A program made the translations under genes and the position numbers. Below are positions 51,067 through 64,000 of a stretch of 64,000 bases of DNA, in pieces. The notes below the pieces were generated by a model. The model was not told where the DNA came from and ran no database searches. It worked only from the letters and a program-made list of their open reading frames with translations. The stretch's first letter is position 1; each line of letters starts with the position of its first letter. Origin of the DNA: Dermatophagoides farinae (lineage: Eukaryota; Arthropoda; Arachnida; Sarcoptiformes; Pyroglyphidae); the NCBI RefSeq assembly GCF_024713945.1, contig NC_134681.1, forward strand, positions 5,309,501 through 5,373,500, read 5' to 3'.

Positions 51067-53159
51067 AGAAAAAACCTGTTGATAATCAAAATAAACATTA
51101 TCAATCGATCGATCGATCGATCGATTGATCAGTTGATGAAAGGATATGGATTATAGATTGGATTATAGTATGTTTTTTTTTCTTGTTTCAATGATAATAA
51201 TGATGATGGAAATTTTTTTTTTTTTTTAATTCAATTCAATTCAATTCAAATCAACTTTTAAAGGAATAATTTTCATTTTATTTTGTTTTTGTTCATTCAA
51301 TCATTTATTCATTATATATCTAAATGATGATGATGATGACGACAATTATGATTGAAATTCTTTTTTCTGTTTCTATTTTTCTCTCTCTCTCTCTCTGTGT
51401 CTCTTTCTTTGAGTTGCCATGTTTAATAATATCTTGATTGTTGCAGATATGAATGAACTTAGAATCCAAACAGTAAAAAAAAAAAAAATAGAAAAACTAT
51501 AAATACTAACAACGACTACAGTAACAAAAAAAAACAACATCATCATTAATTCAATGAAATGAAAAAAAAAACACACACACACATACACACATCAAGGTCT
51601 TTACCAAAATGGCCGTATAAATTGCATCGTTTTTTTTATGTGTGTGTGTGTGTGTGTATGTGTTTGCGTTTGTTTGCCATACAAGATACAACACAATTCA
51701 ATTCCATCAATTTGTTGCATTAACTTTTCTTTTCTTTTTATTTTTACCACTTATTTACAATTTATATTTGGAATAAGTATGAAGTAAAATACAAAAAAAA
51801 AATAAATTGGCCAGATTAATAATAAATGGATTTATTGAACGATTGATAATTACTATGCCAATCATTCATCAATGGATAATCAATGGGTTTAGTTTTCTTC
51901 ACCTACATACCCATCTATAAAGGAATAAAATCTTAGAAATGTTAGAAAAACAAAAACGTATAGAATTTTGATCACATGGCTTTTTTTGGCAATATTTTGC
52001 AATTTATTAGTTTAGTAGTAAATTTCCCTTTTTTACTACTTTCGATAGATGATGATGATGATGATATTTGATTTTATTGCCAATTTTTTTTCTCTCAATA
52101 TTTGTGTCAATAATAAATTTTTTTTTTTTATAATCATTTTTGATTCATAGATCGATATTGATAGATGGATTTAATATTTGTGTGTGTGTGTCATTGTCAT
52201 CAATGTTATGCAAGAATTTGTGTTAACAAAAAAAAAAAAACACAAACAAGAAAGAAATAAAAAAAAAATATTCCAGAATAATCTATATTGATTGAAATGA
52301 TGATGAATGAATTGAATCGATTGTTTTGATGAACATCATCATTATCATTATTCTTGAATGAAACGTGTACCACAAAATTTTTTCCGGTGCAATTTTTTCT
52401 CTCTCGCTCTCTCTCTCCCTTTCTCTTCTTATACGGTTAATTTTTTTTCATGTACAAATTTCATTCAATGAATGAGAAAAAATAGACAGAAAATAATTGG
52501 CTGCGAAAAAAAAATCGAAAGTAAAACTGCCAAGAATAAGCAATTAAATCGACAAAAGAATGAATTTGAAATCAATTTTTTCATACAATCATTATCATCA
52601 TTAGTACAGTACACACACACACACACACACAGTGTACACATATAGAGAATCAAATTCTTTTTTTTTTGGAATTTTTTTTTTGTCATTTCAATTTCTAACC
52701 ATTTCTCATTTGTTGATCGAATACGATAATGATGATGATGATTATCTGTCTATGTTTATGAGTGAATGAATTGAAAAATTGAATTTAATCGATAAGTCCT
52801 TGATGGATATTGGAAAGAAGAAGAAGAAGAAAAAAAAATTTTTTGTTTGTAATGATTATATTGATTTGAATCAATATGATGACGCCCAAAAAAACAAGCA
52901 ACAAAAATAGCTTCGATTGTAAGTGATTGATGTAAGAATCTGACAATTAAATTTTATAGTTTTTTTTTCTTAATAACAATGACAATCACTAAAAAAAAGA
53001 AGAACTAGGTTATACCAATATGGATTCTACCAAATTTGACGGAAAAAACACTATTGATTCAAATTAAATACAATGTTATTATTGGGAAAAAATTTTTTTT
53101 TTCCACTGTTCATCAAAATATTCTCATTTATATCACACATACATTGAATTGCTTCGTCT

Positions 53160-53190
<31 letters not shown>

Positions 53191-55269
53191 ATAGAGTGAA
53201 AAAACTTTTTTTTTTTTTTTTTTTGTTATTCTGATCTTGTGACACAATCATCATCATCATCATCATCATCATAAGATGACAAACGACTACATAAAAATAA
53301 AAATATATCTTTATTCATTCAAGGTAGAAAAGCATATGTGTAACCTTGCTCTACAATAAATGAATGTGAAAGAATGAATACTTTACTAAAAAAAAAAAAA
53401 TTTTTGTTTCACTTTCACAACTAAGCAATCCATGTTGTTGTCGTTGCTGTTGTTGTTGTTGTGATTGCAGGCAATTTTTTTATTTTTTTTTGATCTTTTC
53501 AAAGAATCAGATGATGATGATGACGATGACGATGATGATTGTGATTGTTATTTTGTTGGTAATGGGGATAGAGAGAGAGAGAATATCTATCTTTATCATG
53601 TCAAAGATGAAATCTCTTTTTGGATTCTTACTCTTTTCATTCTAACATTTGAAATAAGAGCTGAATAATAATAATAATAAAAAAATTCTTTTCCACTTTC
53701 AAATAAATTCCTAATTGTACATATGATGTGAAGAAATAATTTTGTACTTTTTTTTCTCTTAATTTGTTTTTTTTTATTTGGCTTCTGGATAATCCTTACG
53801 ATGATGATGATGATGGTAATGATTCGTATTTTTATAATTACTATATCTTGCCAATTATTTTGTATTTTTTTTTATTCTTCGGTCTTTTTTTTTATATTCT
53901 GTGTTCTGTATATTTTTTTTTTTTTTTTTGCTGTTTATTATATGTGAATGTTTGATCCACGTGCGATCGTATTTTGATCTCTCATACTACGGACTATATG
54001 GCTTCAATTTGATTTAAATGATAAAAAAAAGCAAATTATTCTTACTCGAAAAAAAAGGATCGGATGGATTCCAATATGCCATTTAATGATGATGATGATG
54101 ATGATGATGACGATGAAGGAATGAAGAGAGAAAAAAAAATCAAACACAATCTGATATTCATTGGCCATTCAATGATTCCGATGAATTTTTGTTTTTTTTC
54201 TGTTTTTTTTTTTCTCTCTCTCTCATTCAGATGACAAACATAAATAAACAAACATGGAATAGAAGAGAAAATTGAAATTGTGTATACACAATATTCATGG
54301 AAACAATTTGTTGCGATAGTCAGTCTGTTGTGATGGTTGTCATCAATTTTTTTTTTCGCCTGAAAAGCGCTTGAAATGAAATGAATCAAGAATACTAGAG
54401 GTTTGGTCGATTTTATCAATGAAATGAAATTTTTTTTTTTTTGATAATTTTGTTTGGTAGATCGATTGAATGGCAGTGCCAAAAAAAAATAGAAACGAAA
54501 AATATAGCTTTGTTTGGCCACACACTTGAAACAACAGACACCCACGCACACAATCGAAGAATCGTAAGAATATTAAAAAAAAATTGAAAAAAATCAATTT
54601 TTTTCAAACATTTTTATGACATGTTGAAATCATTTTCTTTCACTTTTTCAATTTTTTTTTTGCTGTATGCAGCTCAATGAATAATGATAATATCATAAAT
54701 TTGTTTCGGCTTTTTTTTATCCAAACATTCAAATGTTATGTCGATTCATTTTCATCGACATTTATTTTCCGTTTTTTTTAAGAATTTGAACGTTATGTTA
54801 TTCACTTTGTTACAATGGAAAAATTCTCATGAAATGTATCATTTTTGTTCATATACAAATAATATTGATTTACAAAATTAAAAATAGCAATGATCCCAAT
54901 GGCGCCATCTTTTTTGAATAGTTTTCAAAATTTCATTTCATTTCATTTCATTTTTTTTTTTTTTTTTGGAATTTCAATTCTATTCTATCTCAATTATATG
55001 TGTAGAATAAGAATATAAAAATTTATTGATAATACTTGTCATTATCATGTTTACATCAAATCAAAAAAAATGAGAATGAAAATGAAAAATAGAAAATGGA
55101 GAAAGTGAGAGAGGAAAGGCTATGAAAAAAAAATGGTGAAAGAATCGATCATTTGTGAATAAAGTTAAAAATATTTTTCAAAAAATGGTTTCATTTCATT
55201 GAATAGAATAAATGACTAGTAGTAGTAGCAGTAGCAGTAGTAGTAGTAGTAGTAGTAGTTTGAATGAAA

Positions 55270-55275
55270 TTTATT
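55270..55275 (-). promoter_or_regulatory. Candidate ERG28 polyadenylation signal
   Basis: AATAAA on the minus strand (plus TTTATT) lies 85 bases beyond the ERG28 stop codon, a plausible spacing for a compact gene. Confidence 0.4.
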
Positions 55276-55359
55276 TATATCGATTTAAGAAGATTTTGAT
55301 TTGATTTTTTCGTCATTTCATTATTTGTCGTTTTTCCATTTTTCCATTTTTTTTTCATT

Positions 55360-56252
55360 TCAATCTGAATGAATTTTTCCATATCGATGATTGGTAATTG
55401 ACGATGATGATATGGACATCCTATCTGAATATTGATGATGATGATGATGATTTGATTTATGTCGTTTATTATGATGATGACCTTGATGATGTCCAGGATG
55501 TAATAAACAAGATTTAACAATATCTTCATTGATCTCAACATGAAGCCATGGTTTCCAAATAAAATGAAATAGAATTAACCATATTAATGATATGACTATG
55601 TTGTTGTCGGTGGTGTTGGTGAAGGATGATGATGATGATGATGGAAGGGTTTATGATTAAGAATGAATAGATCATAAATTAATGTCAATGAGAAAAAAAA
55701 AAAGAAAAATTAGATCATACAAAAAAAAACAACCGCCAAAACATACCGCTCATCATAAAAGGCAATAATGTTGCACCATATAAATCTAATGTACAATAAT
55801 AGAATGATTCGACCATAATCAATGTGATGAAAACGATAAGTAAAAATATTGTTATCGTTTGTAATCTAAGTACATCAAAGATTAAATTTTTTTTTTTTTT
55901 GAAAAAAAAAGAAAATTCCGATTCAATTCCGTTAAATAGAATTGTGAATCGTTAATATTTACGGTATAACATAAAGATGTATGGCCGATTGTATCAATAT
56001 AAATGCCTGAATGATTGAATAGCAGCCAAAATAATGTACGAATACCATTTCTATGAATTTGATTTGTTTTTTTTTTTTTTGATGAAAATAAAAAACATAA
56101 TATTCTTATCACATACCTTTATGTATTGTTGTATGAAAAATTTTTCCAAATAAAAAATTTGGATCAAAAAATGATCGTAAACATAGACCAATATGCATGA
56201 AAGCAAGAAAACTAAGCCAACCACGTAATGAATAATCGGACCAATGGGCCAT
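55360..56252 (-). CDS. ERG28: ERG28 homologue (ER membrane sterol-pathway scaffold), four exons
   Basis: complement(join(55360..55595, 55747..55865, 55963..56050, 56117..56252)), 192 residues. Introns of 66, 97 and 151 bases have GTATGT/GTAAAT/GTATGT donors and TAG/TTAG/TAG acceptors, and split codons close correctly at all three junctions. Residues 9-36 (LRGWLSFLAFMHIGLCLRSF, then DPNFLFGK) fit the Erg28 family pattern LRxWL...L-SF-D--FL--K. The following HYFGCYSII, MVESFYYC and LLPFMMSGVISLI align, as I recall the human protein, without gaps to its TFGIWTLL, SELF and LAPLMVASFS regions. Four hydrophobic segments are present. A His-rich tail (from about residue 147) is an addition. In yeast Erg28 tethers the C4-demethylation enzymes at the ER; arthropods lack sterol synthesis, so the role here is unknown. 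A single-exon reading of exon 2 in another frame was rejected on phase. Confidence 0.78.
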
Positions 56253-58148
56253 TATTTATTTACTTTACTTTCTACTTTCTTATTATTTCACTTTGATAAT
56301 TAGAATCATAGAACGATTATGATGATTTGAATGAAAATAAAATTTACCCAAAAAAATTCCTTCAAGTATAAAATAATAATAATATTCGACACACACTCGA
56401 TTGAATAAACATGAGCAATATGAGTTGTTGATGGAATTTATGAATTTTTTTTCCATACTATTTGAAATCCATATCACTAGATGGCAGATAGAATTTTCAA
56501 CTTTTACAAGTGGAAAATTGAAAACAAAACAAAAAACAAAACAAAAAAATCAATTCATTCAATTGCAAAAAAAAACCGAATTTATTTATTTTCATCAAAT
56601 TTTCTTTTTTTCTTCATTGATAAAAAGGTATGTATTAAATAAAAAGATATTACGAAAACAATCAAGTTTATCAATCAATCAATCAATCAATCCAGAATAA
56701 TAAAGATGAATTCGCGAATAAGATTGTGCCTAAAAGTGTGTGTATTTGCGGCTATTATAAAATAATAATTGCAGAATTCAACTGGCTGAAATAACTTTTT
56801 TTTGTATGTTTGTGTGTGTGTGTGTATGTATGCTCAATCTGAATTACTAGATCTACATATATGATAAAACGGTATTGAAAGAAGAGGAAAAAAAATCAAA
56901 TTTTTTGTTGTTGTTGTTGTTGTATAAACATCATTAAATATATATAGTAGGTATAAATATCGATAGATGGCGATACAGTCTGGATTTATTTATTTATTTA
57001 TTTAGAATTTAAAATTCGTTTTTCAAATGTGTGTGTGTAACAACAAATTGGATGTGCGTGTAAAAAAAATTTTTTTTTCTCTGAAGAAAAAATTTTGTGC
57101 CATTTTTTTAGAAAAATTTGTCATTTTTTTCTTATTTGTTTGTCTTTGTTGTTGTTGTTGTTGTTGCTGTTGTTAATTATTTATTATTTAATGGTAAAAG
57201 GATTGCAAAAAAAGAAATGAAAAAAATGTTTCAAAAAAAAAAACAATGAGAAAAGTTTTTGTCCAGTATTTTTTTGTTTGTTTGTTTTTTTCGATTTGTT
57301 TTGTCAGTTGTACACATAGAATTGTGAAACCAAATTCACATCCAAATGTGTGTGTGTGTGTGTGTGTGTCATGTTGTCACAATAAGTTAACAATTAGGTC
57401 CCTATTTTAATCATAATCATCATGATAATCAGATCATGAATATAGCAATATTGTTCAAAGTATTATTATAGATGATTGATGGATAATCGAATCTTGACTC
57501 ATGAAAATGAAAAGAGTAAATCAAAAACAAAAAAACAAAAAAACTTTAAAATCAATAAATCAATAAACCTGGAATGTTTCTGGCTATCATTTTGTTGATT
57601 ATCCAATTAATCAATCGATTAATTTGTTTATATCAATGATAATAATAAAGAAATACGAATATGAATGAGTAAAAGTGAATCAGAATAATATAAGGATGAT
57701 TTATTCGTTTGTGTCTTTTTTCTTGTTTGTGTGTGTGTTTTTTTTTTATTGGAAAAATTCGACAGATTTATCGAATGAAGAACAAAAAAAAAAAATTTTT
57801 TTTTTTTGCATTAAGATCATATGGACAACAATTCTATTATTTAGATTGAAAAAAAAGTTTGCATTGTTACCAATCAAGAATGTGTGAAAACAATTTTCGT
57901 TTATTGTATAGATTGAATAATCGATTGATGATTTGAATAATAAAAATTCTATAAATAAATTGTCGTTGTTGTTGTTGTTGTTGTTTTTTTTTATACAATA
58001 GTAGGCGTTATATATGTGTGTGTGTGTGCTTGTGGGTGTACAATCGATCAACAAACAATAAAAATATCAAAATTCATTTGTGATGACCAGAAAAAAAAGA
58101 GAACAAAGAAAAATATGATCAATTCGAAAACATTTCGTTTCATTATCA
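56253..58148. other. Intergenic region between ERG28 and the receptor gene
   Basis: Upstream of ERG28 and downstream of the receptor exon. It holds (GT)n at 56812-56826 and 57348-57369, (GTT)n tracts, (ATTT)n at 56988-57003 and A/T runs. No exon is seen. The ERG28 promoter should lie within a few hundred bases of 56253; a receptor AATAAA candidate is at 57900-57905 (minus). Confidence 0.5.
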
Positions 58149-58759
58149 TTATGAATGAATATTTACAGTAGTGGCCGCTATGTTTGTTGATGTTGATGTT
58201 GTAGACGTTGATGCTGTTGCCGTTGTCGTTGTAGATGCTGTTGTTGTTGTTGTTGTTTTTAATTGTTGATGATTTTTACCATTTCCTTTTCCATTTGTTG
58301 TATTATTTGATTGCAATTGATGATGTTGTTGTTGATCACGATGATGATGGCCAACAACAACACTACTGCCAGCAGCAGAAGCAACACTACCACCACCACC
58401 ACCACCACTATGTATATGTCCATGTATACGATGAATACTTTGATGTATTGAACGTTGATTTTGATGTAATAGATCACGATGATGCATTAATTGTTCATTA
58501 CGTTGTTGCTGTTGTTGTTGTTGTTGTTGTTGACGACGTGCATGATGTACAGCGGCTGCAGCTGATCCAATTGAACTTGGTTGATTACCACGACGAAATT
58601 TACAAGTTAATATTCTTATATATGTACGGCGAAAATTTGTATTACACAATGCATAAAGTAATGGATTTAATGTAGAATTAACATAGCAAAGAAAATATGC
58701 AAATTGCCACCAAACACCTTCTGGATCGATTAAACCAGTATAGAATGTTTTCAATAATA
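58149..58759 (-). CDS. Muscarinic acetylcholine receptor-type GPCR, last coding exon
   Basis: The exon follows a pyrimidine-rich acceptor (TTTTATTAG) and begins with the last two bases of a split codon, then LLKTFYTGLI. TM7 carries CYVNSTLNPLLYALCN: the NSTxNPxxY core followed by ALCN is the muscarinic receptor hallmark, and helix 8 FRRTYIRILTCKF closely matches arthropod muscarinic receptors. The 140-residue cytoplasmic tail is low complexity (Q10, a Gly run, His and Thr/Ser/Ala runs) and longer than usual. It ends at TAA 58149. A GTAAAT just before the stop could be a donor to a further exon. Exons for TM1-TM6 should lie at higher coordinates but were not found up to the window edge, implying a long intron or exons outside the window. 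The receptor would sit in the plasma membrane and couple acetylcholine to G proteins. Confidence 0.85.
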
Positions 58760-61541
58760 CTAATAAAATGAGAAAAAAAAAGAATCGATTAGTTTTCATC
58801 ATCAAGTTTAAGTAAAAAAAAAAACATTGAATAAATTTGATTATGAGAAAAAAAAATGAAATTCAAATCACGAAATGTAAACAAATAAAATTGAAAAAAA
58901 ACGAAAATTTTTCTTTCGATTCAAATTCCAGTCATATATGACGATGACATTTAACTAGAGACCATAAAAAAAATGTCTAAACTTGTTGAAACAAATGTAG
59001 ATCTACATCACAGAAATAAAAGTCACTTCTGTTCTTGAAAACAGAATCAAGTTTTTCATTTGTAATTTGAACGGATTCAATACAATACTAATTCAATTAT
59101 AAGTCATTCTTTTTTTTCCATTTTCACCATACACAAATATAAGTGTTTTTCAATAGAATAAAACTAAACCACATAAATTCACATAAATTCTTGATGATTC
59201 ATTCTAAATGATTTCCAGGTAAATGATTTTCGATACAAATTGAATCAATTATCACACAAATAAATCCGATCAATTTAAATGTGTCTGTGTGTGTGTGAGT
59301 GTGAAAAAACGAAAAAAAAATCAATTTTCATCGAATTATCTCAGTTGGACTGCGCGGTTGGTGAAAAAAAAAGATAACAAGCAAAATACCGAAAAAATTT
59401 TCAATAGAAAAAAAACCCGAATTACTTAAGCCTATTAATTAACCACATATTATTCAATTGTTTGCAATTGATTCAGATTTTTTTTCGCCACTAATAAATG
59501 TGTGTGTGGGATTTATTTTGTTTCGAACGAGAAAAAATATTGCCATCATTATCTCTGAGATGTCTGCGTGTGTGTGTGTGTTTTCATTTGTTTGAAAAGC
59601 AGAAAAAAAATTTACGAAAAAAAACACCTAACATAAAAGTGAAAGTTTTTTTTTGTTCCATTATCATCAATGAACGAGCGGGGGTGGGGAAAAAAAGGCA
59701 GATTTAGACAATTTTTATCATCATCAGCATCATCGTCGTCAGAATATAGAGAGAAAAAAATATATAAAATCGACCATTTTCTCTTTTTGCCCATTAATAT
59801 CATCATCATCATCATCATTAGACAGACGTCTTTATTTTTATTTTTTTTTAAACTTATTGAAACTCATCATTTGTAACAGAAATCGGTGAAATAACGAATG
59901 AATGGTAAGGGCCGTGTGTGTGTGTGTGTAAGATATGGTAAGCCATTATGTTTGCTAAGCTTTTTATTGTCCAATTTTTTGATTCCCAAGAATTTTTTTT
60001 GATTCAGTTCTATTTTTTTTTGTTTTTTAGATCATGCGTCAAGAATATTACGTGTAAGAAAACAGATTATTTGAATTTTTTTTTCTCCCATAGTTTTATA
60101 TACATACATCAAATGTGTAAAATTTTTTTTTTGTTTTTGTTTTCTAATACGCAATTCAGAATAATCTTTTGCAATTACTTCACTTAGTTTATATTTGGAA
60201 ATGAAGATAACAACAACAACAAAAAAATGAGCAACAACTTCTTGAGCAAAAAAAAAAAAAATAAAAAATAAAATTCATGTCATCTTTTTTTTCCATGTTT
60301 TGTTTGTTTAAGCCTAATCAGATTTCTATCGAAAAAAAAAATTTGTTATGTATTAATCCATTTTTTTTACTTCCCTCGAACCCCTCCCCCCAAACAAATA
60401 GATATTTTCACCGATGGCTCTAGATAAATAGAATTTACAGACTGGCCTTTGCATTTGAATGTTCAATCTTCCAAGTCGTATTGGCATTGGTATCTCTGTT
60501 GGCTAAAATCTATAATGATTTTTCAAGCAACCATCACAGCTGTGTGTACAGCAGCAAATACATTCGACATACACACACACACACACACACACACACTAAA
60601 GAAAACATAAAGGAAAATATGAATCGAACAAAAATCGTGGAAAAGAATTGTGTAAATTGAAAATTTTTCGTAAATGGTTTGATTATCATACGACCCATAT
60701 TCATTCCCCTATCGACAAATGAAATCCGATATTCTGTATACAAACACAAGAATAAAAATGAATGTGTAATCATCTTCAAAATTTAAAAAAAAAAGATTTT
60801 CATTGTTTTTTTTTTGGCTACACAAAAACAGACGTTCAATTTTATCCAATCATCAATAACTTGTAATCATAAAATCATAATATCATTGACATGTGTGTAT
60901 AATGAATTCACGAACTTGGCTATGACAAAAGTATTTTTGTCAAAAAAAAATTCGGGCACTCACACAAAAAAAAAACAATCAACAATTCTTTCGATGGAAT
61001 AATAGAAAAGAATTTTTTTTTTGTTAATACTTTCATTTGGTATGTTGAACACGATATATACACAATCACTTTATAATAATAAATTCAATTTTCGTTGTTG
61101 TTATTGTCGTTGATTACCGCAATAAAAAAGGAAAACAACACCACCACCAAAGACGTAGTTCAATTTTCACATATATATACAAAATACGACAAAAAAAATG
61201 AATTCTTCAAAAAAATCTATTTAGAATTCTGATGGTGTTGATCACCAAATGTATGTATATATGTGTGTGTGTGTGTGGTCAATTGATCTTACACAGGAAC
61301 AGAATTTGAAAAAGCATTGACTTTTTTTTCTTGGTATCTGACACACCCGTACACACACATTAAAACGAAACTAAAAATAAATTCGACATTCCAATGAATT
61401 CGCTCTCTCTCTCTCTTGCTCTCTCTCTAGAAATCATCATCACATAAAATTTATTGATCATTATTAATGATTAAAATATCAAGGAAGAAGAAAAAAATAA
61501 AATTGGATGATAATTTTCATTGAAAAACATTCCATAACAAT

Positions 61542-61578
<37 letters not shown>

Positions 61579-63538
61579 TAGGAGAAAAAAAATCAATCAA
61601 ATCGTACATCTCATTACATAGTGTTACAAAAGCAAAAAAAAAGCAAGATGGAAAAAAGAAATGTCAATTTAAGCAACATCATTTCCGATTTCGATAAATC
61701 AATTTTTTTTACTCTCTCTCTCTTTCTCTTTCTCTCTTGTTTTTTTTCTGAATCTAAATAGACATCTTTTTTTTATCTACTAAAGTTTTTCCAGTCTTTT
61801 GATTCGTTTACATATTACCATATATATATATAATATATAAATATATGATTCACAATCTTCAAGAATTAGTTGATGATAAAAACGAAGAATTGAAAGTAAT
61901 AGAGTGAATGAATCGTTTTTTTTTCTGCTTTAACACTTCTCTCTTTGATCCAAGATCGATAACGACAATGATGATGATGATGATGTTGGTAGCTCATTAT
62001 CATCATTGTATTGACCAATTTTTTTTTATCTTATTTTCAACTAAGAATAAGTGTTTGTGTGATAAGAAATAAGTTTATTGTAAAAAAAGTTTTCTTCTTT
62101 TTTTCTGTTTTTTTCTGTTTGCTACTTATTTCTTTCATCTGTGATTATTATATTCCACAATCCAAGAGAAAAAAAATCCATGATTCATTTCATTTTATTT
62201 CATCTTTCGTTCACTATCACACCCACACATACACACATCAATCGATCGATTCAATGGAACCGATTTATATAAATGAATGAATGAATGAACAGAGAATAGA
62301 AGCGTAAAATAGAACAATCGCAATAGTTGTATATATGGAACGATGGAAAAAAAATGGAAAATAAAAAATTTTTCGTAATCAGTAATGTTTCATCCACTGT
62401 TCTTTTTTCTTTTTTTTTTGTTGTGAATTAATTCCGTGGCAAGTGAATAGAATTAGAAAAAGAGAGTTAGTGTGTGAAACGAAAGAAAAAAAAATTGATG
62501 GTCATTACCATATAATGATGATAATCAATTTTTTTTTGTTGCTGCAAAGATGATGATTTCTTGTCAGCTACATTCATCAACACGAAAATTATGATATGCA
62601 CAATAATCTTATCACAATTGGAATGTTATTGGGGAAATTTTTTTTTTTTTTTTTGATTTCATTCAAATAATAGGATTTTTTTTCTGTTTGAACATTTAAA
62701 TTCTATTTTTCACGCTTCACTTTTTTTTAGGATCGATGAAAAGTTGTACATATGACAAATGGGGATCCAACTTGATACCAAATAATAGTTTATATATTCT
62801 ATTTTCAATTTATTTTTCATTCATTTCATTCAAATAATCCGGAGGCAAAATCAATGTGTAAGAATTTGAAAATGTAAACGATTTTTCTCTGTAATGATGA
62901 TGATGGTGATGATGATAATCATTTTTTCTAATCATATGGTATCATATTGATGGATATATGATCCAGAGAAATCTCATTCCATTTTTTTTTCACCCCATTG
63001 ACCATTTTATTGATGATTCAAATCAATCGATGATCGAATGGAACAAGACAAGTATTAATCATAAATAAATCAAATCAAATCAAATCATCATATATCACAG
63101 AAAGAGGTATAACTATAGAGATTTTCCTTTGTTTGTTTGTTTGTTTCATTCATTTCCGTAAACAGAATTCACAATTCTTTTTTATTTTTATATATATTGT
63201 CATTGACATCAACACAATGTTAAAGGTGGTCTCATGAGTATTTTTTTTTCTCTCTTTTTTTTCATTCTGTTGACACACACGCACACAAAAGACAAAAGTA
63301 TTGAATGTATGAAAAAAAGTGTGATTCTTACAATGGTGATTTGATTTGATTGTTGATATTTGATCCAATATCCAATATATACTTATTATTATTATTATAT
63401 GGACAACAACAACAACAATAATAATAATAAAAATGAAACTACCGCAATCACCAAAGAAAAAAAAAATATCGCAATATAATCATAATAGACTTTTCATCAT
63501 CATCATCATCATCATCATTGTTTGTGTAATATTATCAT
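58760..63538. other. Presumed receptor intron or 5' flank, no exon recognised
   Basis: AT-rich with (CA)n at 60570-60597 and 61545-61574, (CT)n at 61401-61429 and 61711-61735, GATGAT tracts and A/T runs. I searched by eye for the TM6 segment of a muscarinic receptor on the minus strand and did not find it. Confidence 0.45.
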
Positions 63539-63728
63539 TGTTGAAATATTTGCAACACAGTTGGTTAAGAATAAGAACAAGTGAAAAATATGCACAATTC
63601 AAACAAAAACAAAAACAGTTATATTTCGGTTATAATATTAGCATATAAATATACTATAAACGGAACTATTGTTCCAATTAATTATAATAAACATTTGTTG
63701 ACATAAATTAAATCATTATATTCGAACA
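63539..63728 (-). repeat. Copia-type 3' LTR (inferred borders)
   Basis: On the minus strand the LTR would begin TGTTCGAATATAATG right after a purine tract (AAGGGGAG, plus 63729-63736) that overlaps the end of the pol ORF. It would end ATATTTCAACA at 63539, giving 190 bases with TGTT...AACA ends, a usual length for copia LTRs. The 5' LTR lies outside the window, so the left border is inferred from the end motif alone. Confidence 0.55.
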
Positions 63729-63734
63729 CTCCCC

Positions 63735-64000
63735 TTATGTCAACAAAGGATTTGTAATATTCCAGCATTTCAATAATCTCTCATGTTTATCTGGTGTTAA
63801 CGATTTCGTAAACCAATCTGCCTTCTGTTTAGATGATTCGATCCATTTGATGTTTAAAAAATTTTCTGATATTAACTGTCGAACCATATGATATTTTATG
63901 TCTATGTGCTTCAATCGAGATGGAATAGCAAGTTGTGTCAATTGAACAACTGCAGCTTGATTATCAACATGAATTATTGGACATATAAAAGAAATTTGCA
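63735..64000 (-). CDS. Ty1/copia-type Pol polyprotein, RNase H C-terminus (partial)
   Basis: The frame enters from the window edge and ends at TAA 63735. It contains IIHVDNQAAVV (catalytic Asp region), PSRLKHIDIKYHMVRQLI (the KHIDIxYHxxR signature) and KQKADWFTKSL (family form ADxFTKxL), the standard end of copia RNase H. The purine tract and LTR start follow immediately. No frame break is seen in the visible part, so the copy may be recent. Confidence 0.88.
   Translation of the reverse strand, partial: QISFICPIIHVDNQAAVVQLTQLAIPSRLKHIDIKYHMVRQLISENFLNIKWIESSKQKADWFTKSLTPDKHERLLKCWNITNPLLT

Noticed and set aside
55882-56112. Alternative reading of ERG28 exon 2 (NGIRTLFWLLF frame)
   Set aside because: It does not close the split codons with exons 1 and 3, whereas the chosen frame does so at every junction and aligns with the family.
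63433-63648. Plus-strand ORF resembling a type II membrane protein (basic N-terminus, Ile-rich segment)
   Set aside because: The hydrophobic stretch is an (ATC)n microsatellite and the C-terminal half is the antisense of the inferred copia LTR.

Overview
The window is AT-rich eukaryotic nuclear DNA, dense in (CA)n, (CT)n, (ATC/GAT)n and homopolymer tracts. It has short introns (mostly 54-150 bp) and proteins full of Gln, His, Asn, Ser and Thr runs. With an arthropod-style FoxO and a muscarinic-type receptor, this suits an arthropod; the look is that of a small, compact acariform (astigmatic, dust-mite-like) mite genome. The species-level guess is inference.

Layout. 1-102: C-terminal end of an unidentified gene (+). 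About 1014-1941: a candidate small spliced gene or gene relic (+) with canonical introns, followed by an unusual palindrome cluster at 2047-2223. 8605-24313: a FoxO transcription factor on the minus strand in three coding exons (about 1451 residues). Its forkhead domain is split by an 11.3-kb intron that hosts a Helitron (18764-20077) with both termini recognisable. 24.4-32.6 kb: microsatellite-rich DNA with no supported gene.

32636-37914: a 5'-truncated LINE (endonuclease + reverse transcriptase) flanked by a 14-bp target duplication. Its ORF end is interrupted by a 2.2-kb hAT-type element (35546-37744) flanked by a perfect 8-bp duplication. That element carries two long satellite arrays in opposite orientation, so it can fold into a giant hairpin. 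37.9-55.3 kb: simple-repeat-rich DNA with no supported gene. 55360-56252: a four-exon ERG28-like membrane protein gene (-), reconstructed with all splice phases matching. 58149-58759: the last coding exon of a muscarinic acetylcholine-type GPCR (-). 63539-64000: the 3' LTR and RNase H end of a Ty1/copia-type retrotransposon (-), running off the window.

The host genes do not form an obvious functional unit. FoxO is the nuclear effector of insulin/Akt signalling, ERG28 is an ER membrane scaffold, and the receptor is a surface GPCR. The most unusual part is the nested transposon stack at 32.6-37.9 kb with its inverted satellite arrays; the Helitron in the FoxO intron and the palindrome cluster are next.
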